A stretch of DNA of 64,000 nt, from contig JADDOH010001584.1 in the NCBI GenBank assembly GCA_016648135.1, positions 62,001 to 126,000 of the forward strand, written 5' to 3'. Below the pieces are notes generated by a model. The model did no database searches. It was not told the DNA's origin and saw only the letters and a program-made list of their open reading frames with translations. Source of the DNA: Agrypnia vestita. Taxonomy: Eukaryota > Arthropoda > Insecta > Trichoptera > Phryganeidae. The position numbers and the translations under genes were made by a program. Shown here piece by piece: positions 32,346-43,082 of this stretch (positions are counted from its first letter, which is position 1; each line of letters starts with the position of its first letter).

Positions 32346-33155
32346 AATTTCGCTGTAAGACGCCGAAAAAAATTTATGCTTGTTAGAAAGAAAAAAGCCA
32401 TATTTATTCAAAGCAAGACAATTTCAAAGAAATTTTCTTAACATGTTTCATTACTTCTCTTTTTATTATTATTACATGCTTTTATTTACACATGTTTGTT
32501 TGTTTGTCTAGTTAGGGTTATTCAAACTGACTAGTTGGAGTTATTAAACTTTCAGCATTTGTGTATTTTTTGCTACAATTCAATATTCAATTAGGTATTT
32601 ACAACAAGATTTATTAGATATGTAATTAATTTTAATATTTCATATGTGACGTGTAGATGAAAAACTGCCACCATCGATATGGAGCCCGTATGGATAGTGG
32701 CGGTTTTGCATCCATACGCCACATATAGAGAAAAGAACCAAAGTATCGCAAAATTTTACACTCATTTGACCGATTTTTTTTCTGTGAATAATACTCAACT
32801 CATCTAGAAAATGACACAGCTAACTTTATTCATACGCTAAGCAAACATATAAAAGCGTATTCTCAAAATGTGAACAAAAATATGTACTTTGCTGGATGTC
32901 CATATTTTAAATATATTCGTAAGTATTTCTGTCGAAGTCCACCGAACACGACGGAGCTAAAATTTAGGCATTATTTTACGTCCTATGGCTTTTACGACTT
33001 ACGACCTAATATACGATAACTTTACACAATGTAACGTTCACGATTCCACCCATGATTGACTACCAATTAAGCCAGTCATATTATAGGTCGTAGGTACTAC
33101 CTTAAAGACTTAACTATAATAACTGCATACTTTCCTATAAATATATCTTCGTTTC
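32346..33155. other. Gene-free stretch
   Basis: AT-rich. A copy of the 28843 repeat lies at 32987-33060 (ACTTTACACAATGTAACGTT). Confidence 0.4.
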
Positions 33156-33442
33156 TGTATATTATAGATGTCTCACAGAGACGAAACTGTATTTCTTATG
33201 GGAAAGTAGGTATAGAAGTCATTTGGGTGTACACAGGACTTATGACCTATCTTATAGTTGGCTTAAGTGATCACTTTACACAATGTAACATTCGCCATTT
33301 CCACCCATGATAGAATATACCATGCTTATTCATTTTTTGGAAGTTGTATATATGTTCAAATTGCGTCACCAAAATGACTTCTATACCTACTTTCCCATAA
33401 GAAATACAGTTTCGTCTCTGTGAGATATCTATAATATACATT
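33156..33442. repeat. Long hairpin MITE family H3
   Basis: TATTATAGATGTCTCACAGA at the left and TCTGTGAGATATCTATAATA at the right are inverted, and the arms extend through GACGAAACTGTATTTCTTATG to TAGGTATAGAAGTCATTTGG and their complements. The loop holds the 28843-type repeat. A shorter relative is at 58980-59124, with partial ends at 29085 and 43660. Confidence 0.7.
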
Positions 33443-34079
33443 AATTGATTAATAATGTCTCTGTGACATAAATCCAGCACTGTTCTGAAAGATTTGAACA
33501 AACACAAAATATTCTTCGTTTCTGTGACACACTTATAATATAGCTTGTTTAATGACGATTCATCAAGGGACAAAAATACAGTAATATAGTCTAATATAGT
33601 ATTAATTTTTGTATCTACTTAAATTTTTCATTGTTTTGTATCTTATCTTTTGTATTTATTTTTGTGTAAACTTAAATTTATATGTATATTTTCTTTTCTT
33701 TAAATTTATGTATTCTTATGATTATATACATAACTAAATTCTTTCTGCTTTCATTTTTACGTTTATACTTCCTTATTATTGTTATTTGTTACTATTACAT
33801 AACTAGCAAATGAGAATAACTGCCACATAACAGGTGTTACCTAGTCTGGCAGTTATAAGTAACTTATATTAAAACAAATGTAAAATAAACAATAAAAAAA
33901 ACAGTTGTGTTCTTGAAAAGTTTGAATTCTCAAAAATGTTCCGATTATTTTTCTGCGTTATTATCCCCGTACAAGAGAGTCCGGTCGAGACGTCAAGCCC
34001 GCATCTCGTTACCCGCGTTGAAATGCGTAAACAATTTGTTTATGCGGAGATCCGCATCAGAAATTCAAATCACAAGTTC
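33443..34079. other. Gene-free stretch
   Basis: AT-rich to about 33900, then rising GC toward the island that follows. The 68-codon frame at 33907-34113 is not recognised. Confidence 0.35.
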
Positions 34080-34500
34080 ATCTTATCTATTCCGCAGTCG
34101 CTTTGAACTCTGAATCCATCGCCGACGGTTCATTTCACATTCAAGCCGTACGCACCGCGACCGCTGGTCGGCGGCGCGCGGCCGTCCAAAATGGCGTCGC
34201 AGCGGCGAATTTTGGCAGACAATGACTTTTCTCCGGCGGGCGAGACAATGACCGATAACAATTCGCAACGTGGTATTTTCCAACGGTAAAGCGGGCAAAT
34301 CGATGAATGCTAATTTCGACAATAGACTTCCGCCATTAAACATTGGTCGGTAATGAAACTGACGAAAGTGCGACGAGGAATGTCGCGTTTCCGATTCATC
34401 TGTCCAAAGCGATCGATCCATAAATAAATCCCTTCCGGCAATGACCGCAAGAATCGGCCTTAGACTTTTGTATTTTTTAACAATCGTCCTGAGGGGATTG
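34080..34500. promoter_or_regulatory. GC-rich non-coding island, putative enhancer
   Basis: A sharply GC-richer block containing GGTCGGCGGCGCGCGGCC, a YY1/Pho-like AAAATGGCGTC and a CCGCCATTAAAC, and many TAATGAC/CGATAA-type homeodomain or GATA cores. A 157-codon minus-strand frame spans it but shows no domain, and it runs into LINE debris at its start, so I do not call it a gene. Confidence 0.35.
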
Positions 34501-34514
34501 AATATAAGTTGTGC

Positions 34515-34720
34515 TCCACGATGTTCAAGGCTATTCACCACATGGCTCCTCAACATATAAGTTCTTTTAAGTAAATCGCGTCCACAAAACTAACTTCGGT
34601 GAACGCGCTTTCACGGTGGCTGGACTAAAGTTATGGAATAAACTACCAAATAAACTGAGACAGACAGACAGTTCAAAATACGACTAAAGACGAACCCATT
34701 TAGATGATTATAGTATTAGA
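34515..34720 (+). pseudogene. CR1/L2-like LINE C-terminal remnant
   Basis: The plus strand reads MFKAIHHMAPQHISSF, then after a frame shift TNFGERAFTVAGLKLWNKLP and NKLRQTDS. The block GERAF-x-V-x-G-x-KLWN-x-LP is a hallmark of the extreme C-terminus of CR1/L2/Crack-type non-LTR retrotransposons. About 65 codons survive, broken by a stop and a frameshift. Confidence 0.7.
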
Positions 34721-36300
34721 ATAGCATCAAATGTCTCCACTGCAAGAATATACCTACTCTTCAATCAACCATATTTTTTTCAAATTCATCAATTCACTTA
34801 AAATATTTTTTATGATGCACGATTTACAGGAGAGTTTTTAATGGCGTTTTTGATGTAAAATGATTTTAATGTGTAGTACCTATAAACATTAATATTTTAA
34901 ATGCAAGAAAATAAATAACCTACAGGAAACATCTGAGTAATGCGAGGTATGCGCTTCATTCTGAATTTAATTTTCGTCTTAAAATCTTCCAAGACGGGAA
35001 GCGAAACTTTTTGGAATGTTTCAATGAAGGCTCGCCATAAAAGCAAATTTTTAGAAGTTTCTCGACGAAGTGTGAATTGACAGCTGGCTTAGCGAGGATA
35101 CTCACGAGACGGAATGTTCCAATTCTAGAATGTTCCACCGGCTCTGGTACAAGATGAATTCTCAAGCGATCGTGATTCGGCGATTAATAGCGAACTTAAT
35201 CAGCGTTTAAAAATAAAAATAAATGTGTCCAAATTATAATGCTATACAAATGTTTCAATGATAAATGACAGCGTGAAAATGACCTCTTGAAAGCGTGAAA
35301 AAGGTGATATTTATTTTCGACCGCTGGGAATGTAAAAACGGATCAAAGAAATGTTGTGCTTTTTGAACAAAAATTTGCCGATGGTAAATTTTAATTATTA
35401 AATCTCTCAGTAAAAAAAGAACAGTGGTGTATAAGTTTTGTTGAATTATTCGTATTCGTATTCGTCGAATAGTAGGTTTGTTATTCGTATTCCTATTCGT
35501 GAAAGTAGTATTCGCTGCATCACTAGTTATTTCTCCCCGTCGCCTATTTTATAATGGGTTGTCGGAACAAATTTTCCTTTACGCTTGACCCGGCTCGCTT
35601 GGAGCAGATCTGTTTTACAAGAAGTGTCGCTGAATACGTCGAGATGAGGTCAACGGAGAGGAAAACATAAAAAAGATTTCATGCATATAACAGGTCCACC
35701 CGAGATGCTGGCACAGAGTGACCTCGAGAGCTTAAAAAGTAGCCCGGGATACATTTTTAGCATCAAACATAATATCTTTTTAACACGAGCTGCCATCCAA
35801 GTACTCGTAGTACAAACTTCTTAATTTACGGTAAGAAAAAACAGCGAATCGCGTGAATTTTTCCTACAGGCAAGTATAGTACAATATGGACCATCTTATA
35901 CTATAATATGGACCTTCTCTTAATTGTGGTATTGGTGACTGTCAAAAATGAAGTTTTCGAAAATAATAATAACATTTGGATAATTTATATGGCGCCGTTT
36001 TCACGAATACTCACCTCAAGGGCGCTAACAGAAAATTATCTTACAAAACAACTAACTGGTAAAAAAAAACTTATTTACTATTACTTGTTCACTAAGTGGC
36101 ATGGAATAAAAGTTTAATACTATAATAGTTGAGAGTGCCTGAAAGAATAAGGCGTTTTCGCGGAGGGCACACTAGGAGTGAAAAACATTAGCTAGTGTTG
36201 TTGTAGTGAGATTTTATAGGTTTTTATAGGATTGTCTAAATAAATGCGTCTTATGTTGTAATCATATTAAGACGAGAAATATGTTTAGAATGTTTAACTG
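34721..36300. other. Gene-free stretch
   Basis: No gene is supported. At 35446-35510 TATTCGTATTC-type words repeat irregularly. The frame at 34956-35165 has no domain. At 35880-35915 the words TATGGACC and ATACTATAATATGGACC recur. Confidence 0.35.
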
Positions 36301-36476
36301 TAAATGGTTACGGATATTTTATACGAACCGTATGTTTTTCCGAGTCTATCAGTCCGCCCTATACCTCCGCAGGTACAGGTCGTTCTCTTGATGACGTTGA
36401 ATACGACTTCAACGAAACGTCGAGAATTGTCTCTCGGAAAAACATACGGTTCGTATAAAATATCCGTAACCATTTA
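36301..36476. mobile_element. Perfect 44-bp inverted repeat enclosing a hammerhead-like motif
   Basis: 36301-36344 (TAAATGGTTACGGATATTTT and on to GTTTTTCCGAG) and 36433-36476 are exact reverse complements, with an 88-nt loop. The loop contains the ribozyme-like motif at 36383-36426. ATGTTTAAC occurs just outside both ends (36290-36298 and 36485-36493), a possible target duplication. An inverted pLTR on either side of a ribozyme is also what the 7627-8064 Penelope-like insertion shows, so this is probably a minimal derivative. Confidence 0.6.
36383..36426 (+). ncRNA. Hammerhead-like motif with one core change
   Basis: UUCUC; box UUGAUGA (first C replaced by U); C; stem II GUUGAA, loop UACGAC, UUCAAC; GAA; palindrome ACGU; C; GAGAA. 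Stem I UUCUC/GAGAA pairs over 5 bp. All stems are perfect, and only the first core base departs from CUGAUGA, so it is either recently inactivated or tolerates the change. Confidence 0.5.
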
Positions 36477-36589
36477 CATGTTTAATGTTTAACGACCGTA
36501 ATAATGACCTTAACTCTTAAGTGTTTAGAATGTGTTTAGCCCTCATACTGATTTAGCCATACATAACTCTAACGTGTTCTCGCTATTGT

Positions 36590-36930
36590 TATGTGGGATG
36601 GAAGCATATATGCTTACCGAAGAATTGATAAGGCGACTTGAGGCATTCGAGATGTGAATCTACAGAAGAATACTCAAAAGAAGCTGGATGGACAGAATTA
36701 CGAATAAAGATGTTATGGTAAGCAAAAATAAAGAAAAATAAGTAACTAAAACAATAAAAATCCACAATCTTCAATATCTGGGACATGTGATGAGACATCC
36801 AGAGAAGTACGAGATCTTGCATCTCACGATACAGAGAAAGATTGCCGGAAGTCCTCCCTGGAAGAAGGAGAACATCATGGCTGTAAAAGCTGAGACAGTG
36901 GTTTTGGCCTGTCTACTATGGAGCTAACTA
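36590..36930 (+). pseudogene. RTE-like LINE ORF2 C-terminal remnant
   Basis: The plus strand reads YGMEAYMLTEELIRRLEAFE then MIYRRILKRSWMDRITNKDV, and after a stop IHNLQYLGHVMRHPEKYEIL and GSPPWKKENIMA. These are the YG-x-E-x-x-x-LT, RRLEAFEMW-x-YRR, W-x-DR-x-TN-x-x-V and YLGH-x-MR blocks of insect endonuclease/reverse-transcriptase LINEs. Stops and a missing W show it is dead. Confidence 0.75.
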
Positions 36931-37280
36931 TTCCAGGCCACGGTATATAAAGTTATTATAGCTAACGTCCATTGAACAGATAGAACACAAGAAGAAGAAG
37001 AAACTCTAATTAATATATTTGAAGTCAAAAAGTTGATACCTAAATCAATATTATATAGTATAATGTTCCTTTGGACGATCGTTGGTTAACTTGTTGCAGT
37101 TAAAAGAACACTACGAGTCGATTTTTTGGTCATGGCACTCCATGAATATGTTGTGTACCCATACACATATTGGTGTGCGTTAGCGATATCTATGCGAGAA
37201 AGAAAGAAAGAAAGATAAAACAAAAAGAACACACTCGACCTCAGTGACAGTTGACCAAAAGCTATTATTGATGACGATAA
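36931..37280. other. Gene-free stretch
   Basis: A (GAAA)n run at about 37196-37214 is the only structure noted. Confidence 0.4.
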
Positions 37281-37795
37281 TCAATATATATATATATATA
37301 TATATAAAGAAACCCGTGTCTCCCTATCCACCAAGTTTTCTCCACAACCAGCCACAATCACCCACAGGTGGTTATGGTGGTGGATAGCCCTTGGTGTCAC
37401 ATCGAGAATATGCGAGTTTGGTGGGGGTGGCTGAGCGTGGGTGGGAGTGGGTGACGAAAATGTGCTTTCTAGCACATTGTTTTGTTATGGGAAGGCCGCA
37501 ATTGCTTCAGATCGTTTCAAAATAGGCGCGACGACTGTGTCGGTAAGTCTAGAAGATTCCGGAAAAACCTGCTCTAGAAAGTTCTGGAAGGAGAAGGTTC
37601 TAGAAAATTCCCGAAAGTTCTATAAGGTTCTAAACTGAGTGGCGGATTGTGTCGGTGTGTGAAGGTTCCTATACATTTAGTAAATTTCTTGAAAGTTCTG
37701 GAAGGAGAAAGTTTTAGAAGGTTCGCGAAAGTTCTATGACGATTGAAACAGTGTACTAAAAATCTACGCGTGCGAAGCCGCGCAGGCACAGCTAG
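37281..37795 (+). mobile_element. Helitron carrying a heat-shock-element array
   Basis: Ends obey the Helitron rule: host A, then TCAATATATATATATA at the left; GCGTGCGAAGCCGCGC hairpin, ACAGCTAG and then host T at the right. The 515-bp body has no ORF with a helicase domain, so it is non-autonomous. From 37552 to 37734 it carries an exceptional set of GAA/TTC units. It also has an internal GGTGGTTATGGTGGTGGATA-type GT-rich segment on the left. Confidence 0.6.
37552..37734 (+). promoter_or_regulatory. Array of heat-shock elements
   Basis: Perfect 5-bp-phased units: GAA/TTC/GAA at 37552-37564; GAA/TTC/GAA at 37577-37589; six in a row (GAA, TTC, GAA, TTC, GAA, TTC) at 37593-37620 with a further TTC in phase at 37628; GAA/TTC/GAA at 37691-37703; and GAA/TTC/GAA/TTC at 37717-37734. 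The words GTTCTGGAAGGAGAA and GCGAAAGTTCTAT/CCGAAAGTTCTAT occur in both halves, so the array grew by duplication. Six consecutive perfect units cannot reasonably be chance. HSF trimers bind three-unit sites cooperatively; regulation of any transcript is inferred. Confidence 0.65.
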
Positions 37796-38679
37796 TGTTG
37801 GATAAAGAGCAGGGAAATGGCAACAAAAATGTGTTGGCTTAGTAACAAATCGCTTGAATTTAAAATTTAAAAAAATAATAAACACCAATCCACCTACCAA
37901 TCAAAACAAGTGAAAAATGATAATGCTTTTGATGTCGATTTAATATAATAAAAATCTGTAGGTTCCAAAATCGAGAATAACTTCTTTCAATCACTTATTA
38001 AACTGCAATAAGGCTGTTTTTAAAATATTATATAATAAAGGGAATTCAATAATACCCTTGATTGATTTTGATTAATAAAATTAATACCATTTTTTTTAAA
38101 TATCAATTCACATCAAAAGCGCCCGATTGTTTAAAATACGTTCAAACATTATTTTATCCTAAATCATACATTTTATTCATACATCCATGAATGACACGCG
38201 TTTCGATGATAAATTGCAACGTTGAGACATTAAAAATATTTTCAATAATTTCGACACAATTTACACACGGTAACAAAACCAACACGTTGTTATATTTCAA
38301 AATACACGAGATGTCACTGGTCGACACACGCGACGATTGCTAATTAGTTGAGCTTTGATGTCATTTTAACACTCAAATGAAAAATGAAACCGAGTTTACA
38401 TGAATCAGCATAATTGACTTTAAAAATTACATGTGTTTTAACTGATAATCGTTGTAACTGTAACAACCCAATTTGTGATAATGACCACGCACTGAATGTA
38501 ACACAAAATCGTGTAAACATTTCATTTTCCCTCATATTACGGCGGGCAATTTCGCTAGTACCTACCTACGCAGGGCCAGTTAAGGCATTGCAAGATAAAA
38601 TCGATAAAATAAACAGGCGTTCATTTGTTCGGATAAATAAGCAAGCGTTGATGTGATAGATAAGAACTACAAGCATTAA
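37796..38679. other. Gene-free stretch
   Basis: AT-rich. Frames at 38344-38656 have no domain. The 37574-37900 minus-strand frame is a shadow of the heat-shock array. Confidence 0.4.
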
Positions 38680-38900
38680 TTTTGTTTGCAATATCAACGT
38701 TGCCGCGCGAAAGCTTCTTGAAATTTCCCGCGTACGCGCGCCGCGTCCATCTTGATCGTCCGCCATTTTCCGATCACGTGACGCCATCCGACTGTCACGC
38801 GTTTCATAAATAACCTTGTGAATAATAAAAAGTGCATTTGCAGACTTTTCTTCCGGCGTGGGCGGCATGGGGACGCGGAATGCGACCGCTAACTGCTATA
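38680..38900. promoter_or_regulatory. CpG-rich promoter-like island
   Basis: Contains, in order, a perfect heat-shock element TTC-tt-GAA-at-TTC (38715-38727), an overlapping E2F-like TTTCCCGCG, a YY1/Pho-like CCGCCATTTTCC, an E-box in ATCACGTGACG, and GTGGGCGGCATGGGG. CpG density is far above the flanks. Such a cluster resembles a housekeeping-type promoter or enhancer; no adjacent ORF is recognised, so the transcript is unknown. Confidence 0.4.
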
Positions 38901-39239
38901 TTACGTATATTCGTGATTTAATTTAAAATCTGCTTTGTCGGCCGGTGTAGATAAACAGAGACGAGACTCGATGCCCGCTGACCAGAACGCCTTGAATGCG
39001 TTGCGTCGCTATAAAGTATGTTAAAAATTATGCATACAGACAGCGGCGTACCATCAGTGCTCTGAAATTAGCTGTATCTAACTAGAATTTTTACGAAATA
39101 AAGTTAAACAAAATACATATTTCGTAATATTCATATTACAAGTATTACCTATTCGTATTGTTACATGATTCAGATTTCTATATAGCATAAAATCTATTTA
39201 CAAAAATATGAATGTAAAGCTGATCTTAGAATAGCTAAT
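38901..39239. other. Gene-free stretch
   Basis: GC content falls back after about 39010. No gene or repeat boundary is supported. Confidence 0.35.
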
Positions 39240-39430
39240 AGAATCACAAAGGGTCGCTCAGGCGATTTGTGCATGTTGAGCGAATGAATGGAAAGAATAG
39301 TAAGGAAGATATATGACAAAGTATTGACGGCGCCAGAAAGACGTTTAATGACCAGACTAACCAGTTACTTAATGAACCTCCTGCTAGGAGCCTAAATAAT
39401 CGTCGAGCTTACCTGCAAAGATGAGGAATT
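39240..39430 (+). pseudogene. RTE-like LINE ORF2 C-terminal remnant
   Basis: The plus strand reads GSLRRFVHVERMN, then KTFNDQTNQLLNEP and RSLNNRRAYLQR with stops between. The words RFGHVERMN and NRRA are standard for this LINE tail. It aligns with the minus-strand copy at 16285-16570 (shared AGGGTCGCTCAGG and TTGACGGCGCCAGA). Confidence 0.65.
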
Positions 39431-39587
39431 ATGTGTCAATTATACAATTATATAAGTAAGATATGTGCAAAATATTAACAAAATCAGCTTGACAGTTTTT
39501 GAGATATCATCTCCAAGAGTGTGAAAAGGGGAGTTTCGAGAAAAATGAAAAAGAATAATGTAATTCGTTCAAACACTATACAGCACA

Positions 39588-39950
39588 ACCATAGTATTGT
39601 TAACCTTTCACCAATATTTATCTCATGCGCGTTAATCTTGTCAAAGACAAGCATGCACTAATTTGCCTGCAGAACGATCATGAATCTACGAGGGAGAGTG
39701 AGTGCCCGCCCCTTCTCACACGCATGTGATAAATATTGGTGAAAGGTTAACAAACACTATGGGTGTGGTTAATAGTGTTGTGTTGTGTTAACATAGTAGC
39801 GTAGCATTGGTTCTGACAAAGAGATGGGTACGTCTCGAAACCGGTAGACCTAAAATCTGGTAGTGGTTTATACTAATTTAACTAACAATCTGTCTAACCA
39901 CAAAATTAATGCTTTAAATATTAAAAATATTAATAATAATACAATATAAT
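39588..39950. mobile_element. Rearranged Penelope-like fragment
   Basis: 39588-39629 and 39722-39763 are inverted arms of about 41 bp (TTAACCTTTCACCAATATTT and its complement). The loop carries ACAAGCATGCACTAATTTGC and a GAGAGTGAG-x-GCCCGCCCC tract, related to 7740-7820 of the other element. A hammerhead-like motif follows at 39809, then the pLTR words CTGGTAGTGGTTTATACTAA and TTAATGCTTTAAATATT shared with 7980-8060 and 55750. Relative to 7627-8064, part of the unit is inverted. Confidence 0.55.
39809..39850 (+). ncRNA. Hammerhead-like motif, core mutated
   Basis: GGUU; box CUGACAA where CUGACGA is expected (the conserved G is A); A; GAGAU-GGGUAC-GUCUC; GAA; ACCGGU; A; GACC. Loss of the conserved G should abolish cleavage. 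Confidence 0.5.
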
Positions 39951-40079
39951 TCATTTAAAAATTCACCCACTAAACTAGCTTCAAATGACAAAGGAAAAGC
40001 TATAATACAATGTTAAGGTGGTGCAACCCCTTAAGAAGCATTTAAAAGCATGTTTTAACAACACGTAACAGCCTTTTAT

Positions 40080-40440
40080 AATATTAACAAGCCCCGCTCG
40101 GCATTTTATACCGGCGATCTTGTATCGCGCACCGCGGCTAACAATGCCGCGCGTACAAGATGGCGGATTAAAGTCACCGCATAAATAACGGACGTACAAT
40201 GATAAATGTTCCTACACGGAACGCATCGGAGATCGTAGATACGCGATTCTACGAACGCGAGAGAAACACATAATCAGCGTAATTATGACGGATCTGGCCA
40301 ATACTCGCCGGGTCCTACTTGTTAACGGGCCGTGATTGGAGCGGCTCGCGCGACGGACCAATCGGGATCGAGAGGAATTAAAATGCGTCATTATGCAGAC
40401 CTTGACACACATCTACAATAATCTTTTCAGATCCGTCAAT
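40080..40440. promoter_or_regulatory. GC-rich island with paired CCAAT boxes
   Basis: Contains AAGATGGCGGATTAAAG (YY1/Pho-like), a GCGCACCGCGG tract and, at about 40333-40373, inverted CCAAT boxes: GTGATTGGAGCGG then GGACCAATCGGG. The minus-strand frames at 39981-40412 have no domain. A promoter or enhancer is inferred from motif content only. Confidence 0.35.
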
Positions 40441-42479
40441 ATTTCAATGAGTTATCATGCAAACCGTGAGGAGCCATTTTAACAGATAACAGGAGATTAA
40501 AAATTTTCACGATGTATATTACGTACTTTATAAAAATGATTACTTTTTACAGTTTTTATAGATCAATAATTAGAAACACACGTATAATTTTTTCTGTTTT
40601 TTTTAAATTTCTTTATATACCCAAATAATTAAGAAAATCTTCATTTTTTTTTAAGCTCGGGTAAGCGTAATCACTGAATATTCTTTCAATTTATATATTA
40701 GGAGCTTTAGGTATTACCCTGCCTTGCCAGAGGTCTGGATTCTAGTAAACAATTATTTTACTTTTTTTTCGAAAACGCTAACGAATCGAATCATCACAAA
40801 TTATTTATCCAAAGCGAGTGTCAATATATTAAAATAATTTCTCTCTTACAGTTTTTTGGCATCTTTTTTTGTTGAAAAATACGAAAGAAAATAATTGGCG
40901 CCTTATTTTTAGACATAATAATATGGTTTTAAAATAATGTGATATTTCTAATTTACTTATTACACAGATTAACTTATGAAAAACAAGTCGTCTTGTGAGT
41001 ATGTTATGACGCGAATTAAGAAGTTGTGTGAGAGAAGAGGAGATAGAAGGAGAACAAATTCAAAATTCAAGTATGGTGTTTAAATACAGCAATACCGTTT
41101 TCGTGCAAAATTTCCAAATTCGACGACGGTGTTTCAGTTTCTCTATATAATAAAATAAAAAATATTTTTTTAACAAAAATTCAAGGCAGTCATACTTTAC
41201 AAAACTCCCTGGTTTTAATTTAATAAATAAGTTGTAAAGAAAGTTAATTACAAATTGAATAAATAAAAATTAAAATATTATTTTCAGATACATATTATTT
41301 TTGCACCTTAAATAGTACTGAAATATTAAACGAGTTTTATGTGGACACCCTCGAATAACCGTGTAATTCGTGCCCGCCTTGTCATGGATACTTCTGTCTA
41401 ATTATCCCCTCATCATACAATTGCTGTGTCCGAGTCATCTAAGCAATCCTCGTATCCTCATTTCTTTCTTGTTCATTTATCGTCTCCCCCACATCCGTCT
41501 TAGTGCTCATATTCCCGCATAATTAGGTAGACCCTCATCCTTCCCGACATGTCCTTGCTTAATTCCGAAACCATGGTATTTCAAATGGAATATTGTACAA
41601 TAGATAGTAATGTCTCCACCCCCATCGCTTGAATGAGTTGTTTATTTTATAAATAACAAATATATTTTCAAATTACAGTAAACAAATTCATGATTCATAT
41701 GACGCTGGGTATGTAGAAGAGACACTAGAACTATAAATAAAAAATGCATTTAACCACGTAAGCGTTTTGTCTTTTCATACCGATTGGTTTTAAAAGATTT
41801 TAAAACTAATTGTATTTTTTTACAATATTTTATGAAACAGCTTAAAGTGTTCCAGCGACAAGCGGAAGATTCTCGAATGGCAATTAATATGAATTACGAC
41901 ATAGTGTTACAATAAAGTTTGTGTGACTTTATAAATACATAAAAGATTAAATTGTTTACTGTTTCAATTCGTATCCCACAGCCTGGAATCCGTGACAATA
42001 TATACCTACTGAGGTTATAAATTTTTTTACGCAATTAGTACCTACGTGAGTTAAAGAACCGCTCCATTTTAATCAGCATAGGTAAAGTTAAAGGCCTGGT
42101 ATTAGTTCTGTAATCATCTACGTCCAGAGAAGAAAGAATGAAACATGCTCAACTCCTTCGAGACGAACGAATGCTTCAGAAACTTCATCTAGAAGAGTTG
42201 AAAATAGCCTGAAGAATGATTTACTGTTGGGAACATATAAAGAGCAAAAGGTCGATCTACAAATAAACGAATAACCAGGGTAGATACTTTAATATAGGAG
42301 AGGTACTTCCCAATACTTTCACCGTTTTACATACCCGAAATAGTCCCAGTATGTACTTCGTACCTGCTGCAAAACGAGGTTGGAACATAAAAACTCTCGA
42401 TTTCGAAATGACAAATAATAATCTCCCATAATTATAAATCAGTGTCACCTACGAAGAAGGTCATGAATCAGATAAAAGT
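40441..42479. other. Gene-free AT-rich stretch
   Basis: Two kilobases without a supported gene, RNA or bounded repeat. Short frames such as 42257-42448 have no domain. Confidence 0.4.
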
Positions 42480-42780
42480 GTGAAATCTCGCCTGCATTGG
42501 GCACCGGAAACGCGTCACCAAACGGCATTTTACATATCTGATACAAAATTCTCCGAGTTCATCTCCCGCTCTCCGTAGAAATCCCCGCCCACGCCGTCAC
42601 CTAATTGACACGTCACAAACATCTGATCTCGGCGGCTGGGTGACGCGAGGCTGGCGCTGAACGAAGCTGACCGCAGAGCCGAGACGATACCTACTTTCTG
42701 GCACACTGTAATTAATAACCATTTACTTAATTCGAGATAACATCCGCTCACAAAGGAAGCCAGCGTCGTCTATGAATTCC
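42480..42780. other. GC-rich non-coding island
   Basis: GGCACCGGAAACGCGTCACC, CCCCGCCCACGCCGTCACC and GGCTGGGTGACGCGAGGC mark a compositionally distinct block. The 73-codon minus-strand frame spanning it is not recognised. Regulatory DNA is the likeliest reading; an unrecognised exon is possible. Confidence 0.3.
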
Positions 42781-43082
42781 CTCACGGGATGGAAATAAAT
42801 CAGCGGAGAATTGAGAAAAATATGAATAGAATTCTACGTGACAAGCAGAACAAGCAGAAGGAGCATTTGAGGTGTTTAAACAAGAATATAATTATTCTGA
42901 ATTTTCTCATCTTCTTTTGAAAACAAACCACTTTTTTTGTATTAACTAGGGTTTAGAAACATAAATTAATTAGAAAGAGTTAATCTTAAATTAAATATTA
43001 TAAATAACTAAATCTTTTTTGCAATAGTTAATTTTTAAATTTGTTGCACATCGGTTCTTAATCCCACATAATTATTTTTTAT
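42781..43082. other. Gene-free AT-rich stretch
   Basis: Nothing supported. Confidence 0.4.

Noticed and set aside
34083..34556. 157-codon minus-strand ORF
   Set aside because: No domain, starts within LINE debris of the opposite strand, and the composition follows the CpG island.
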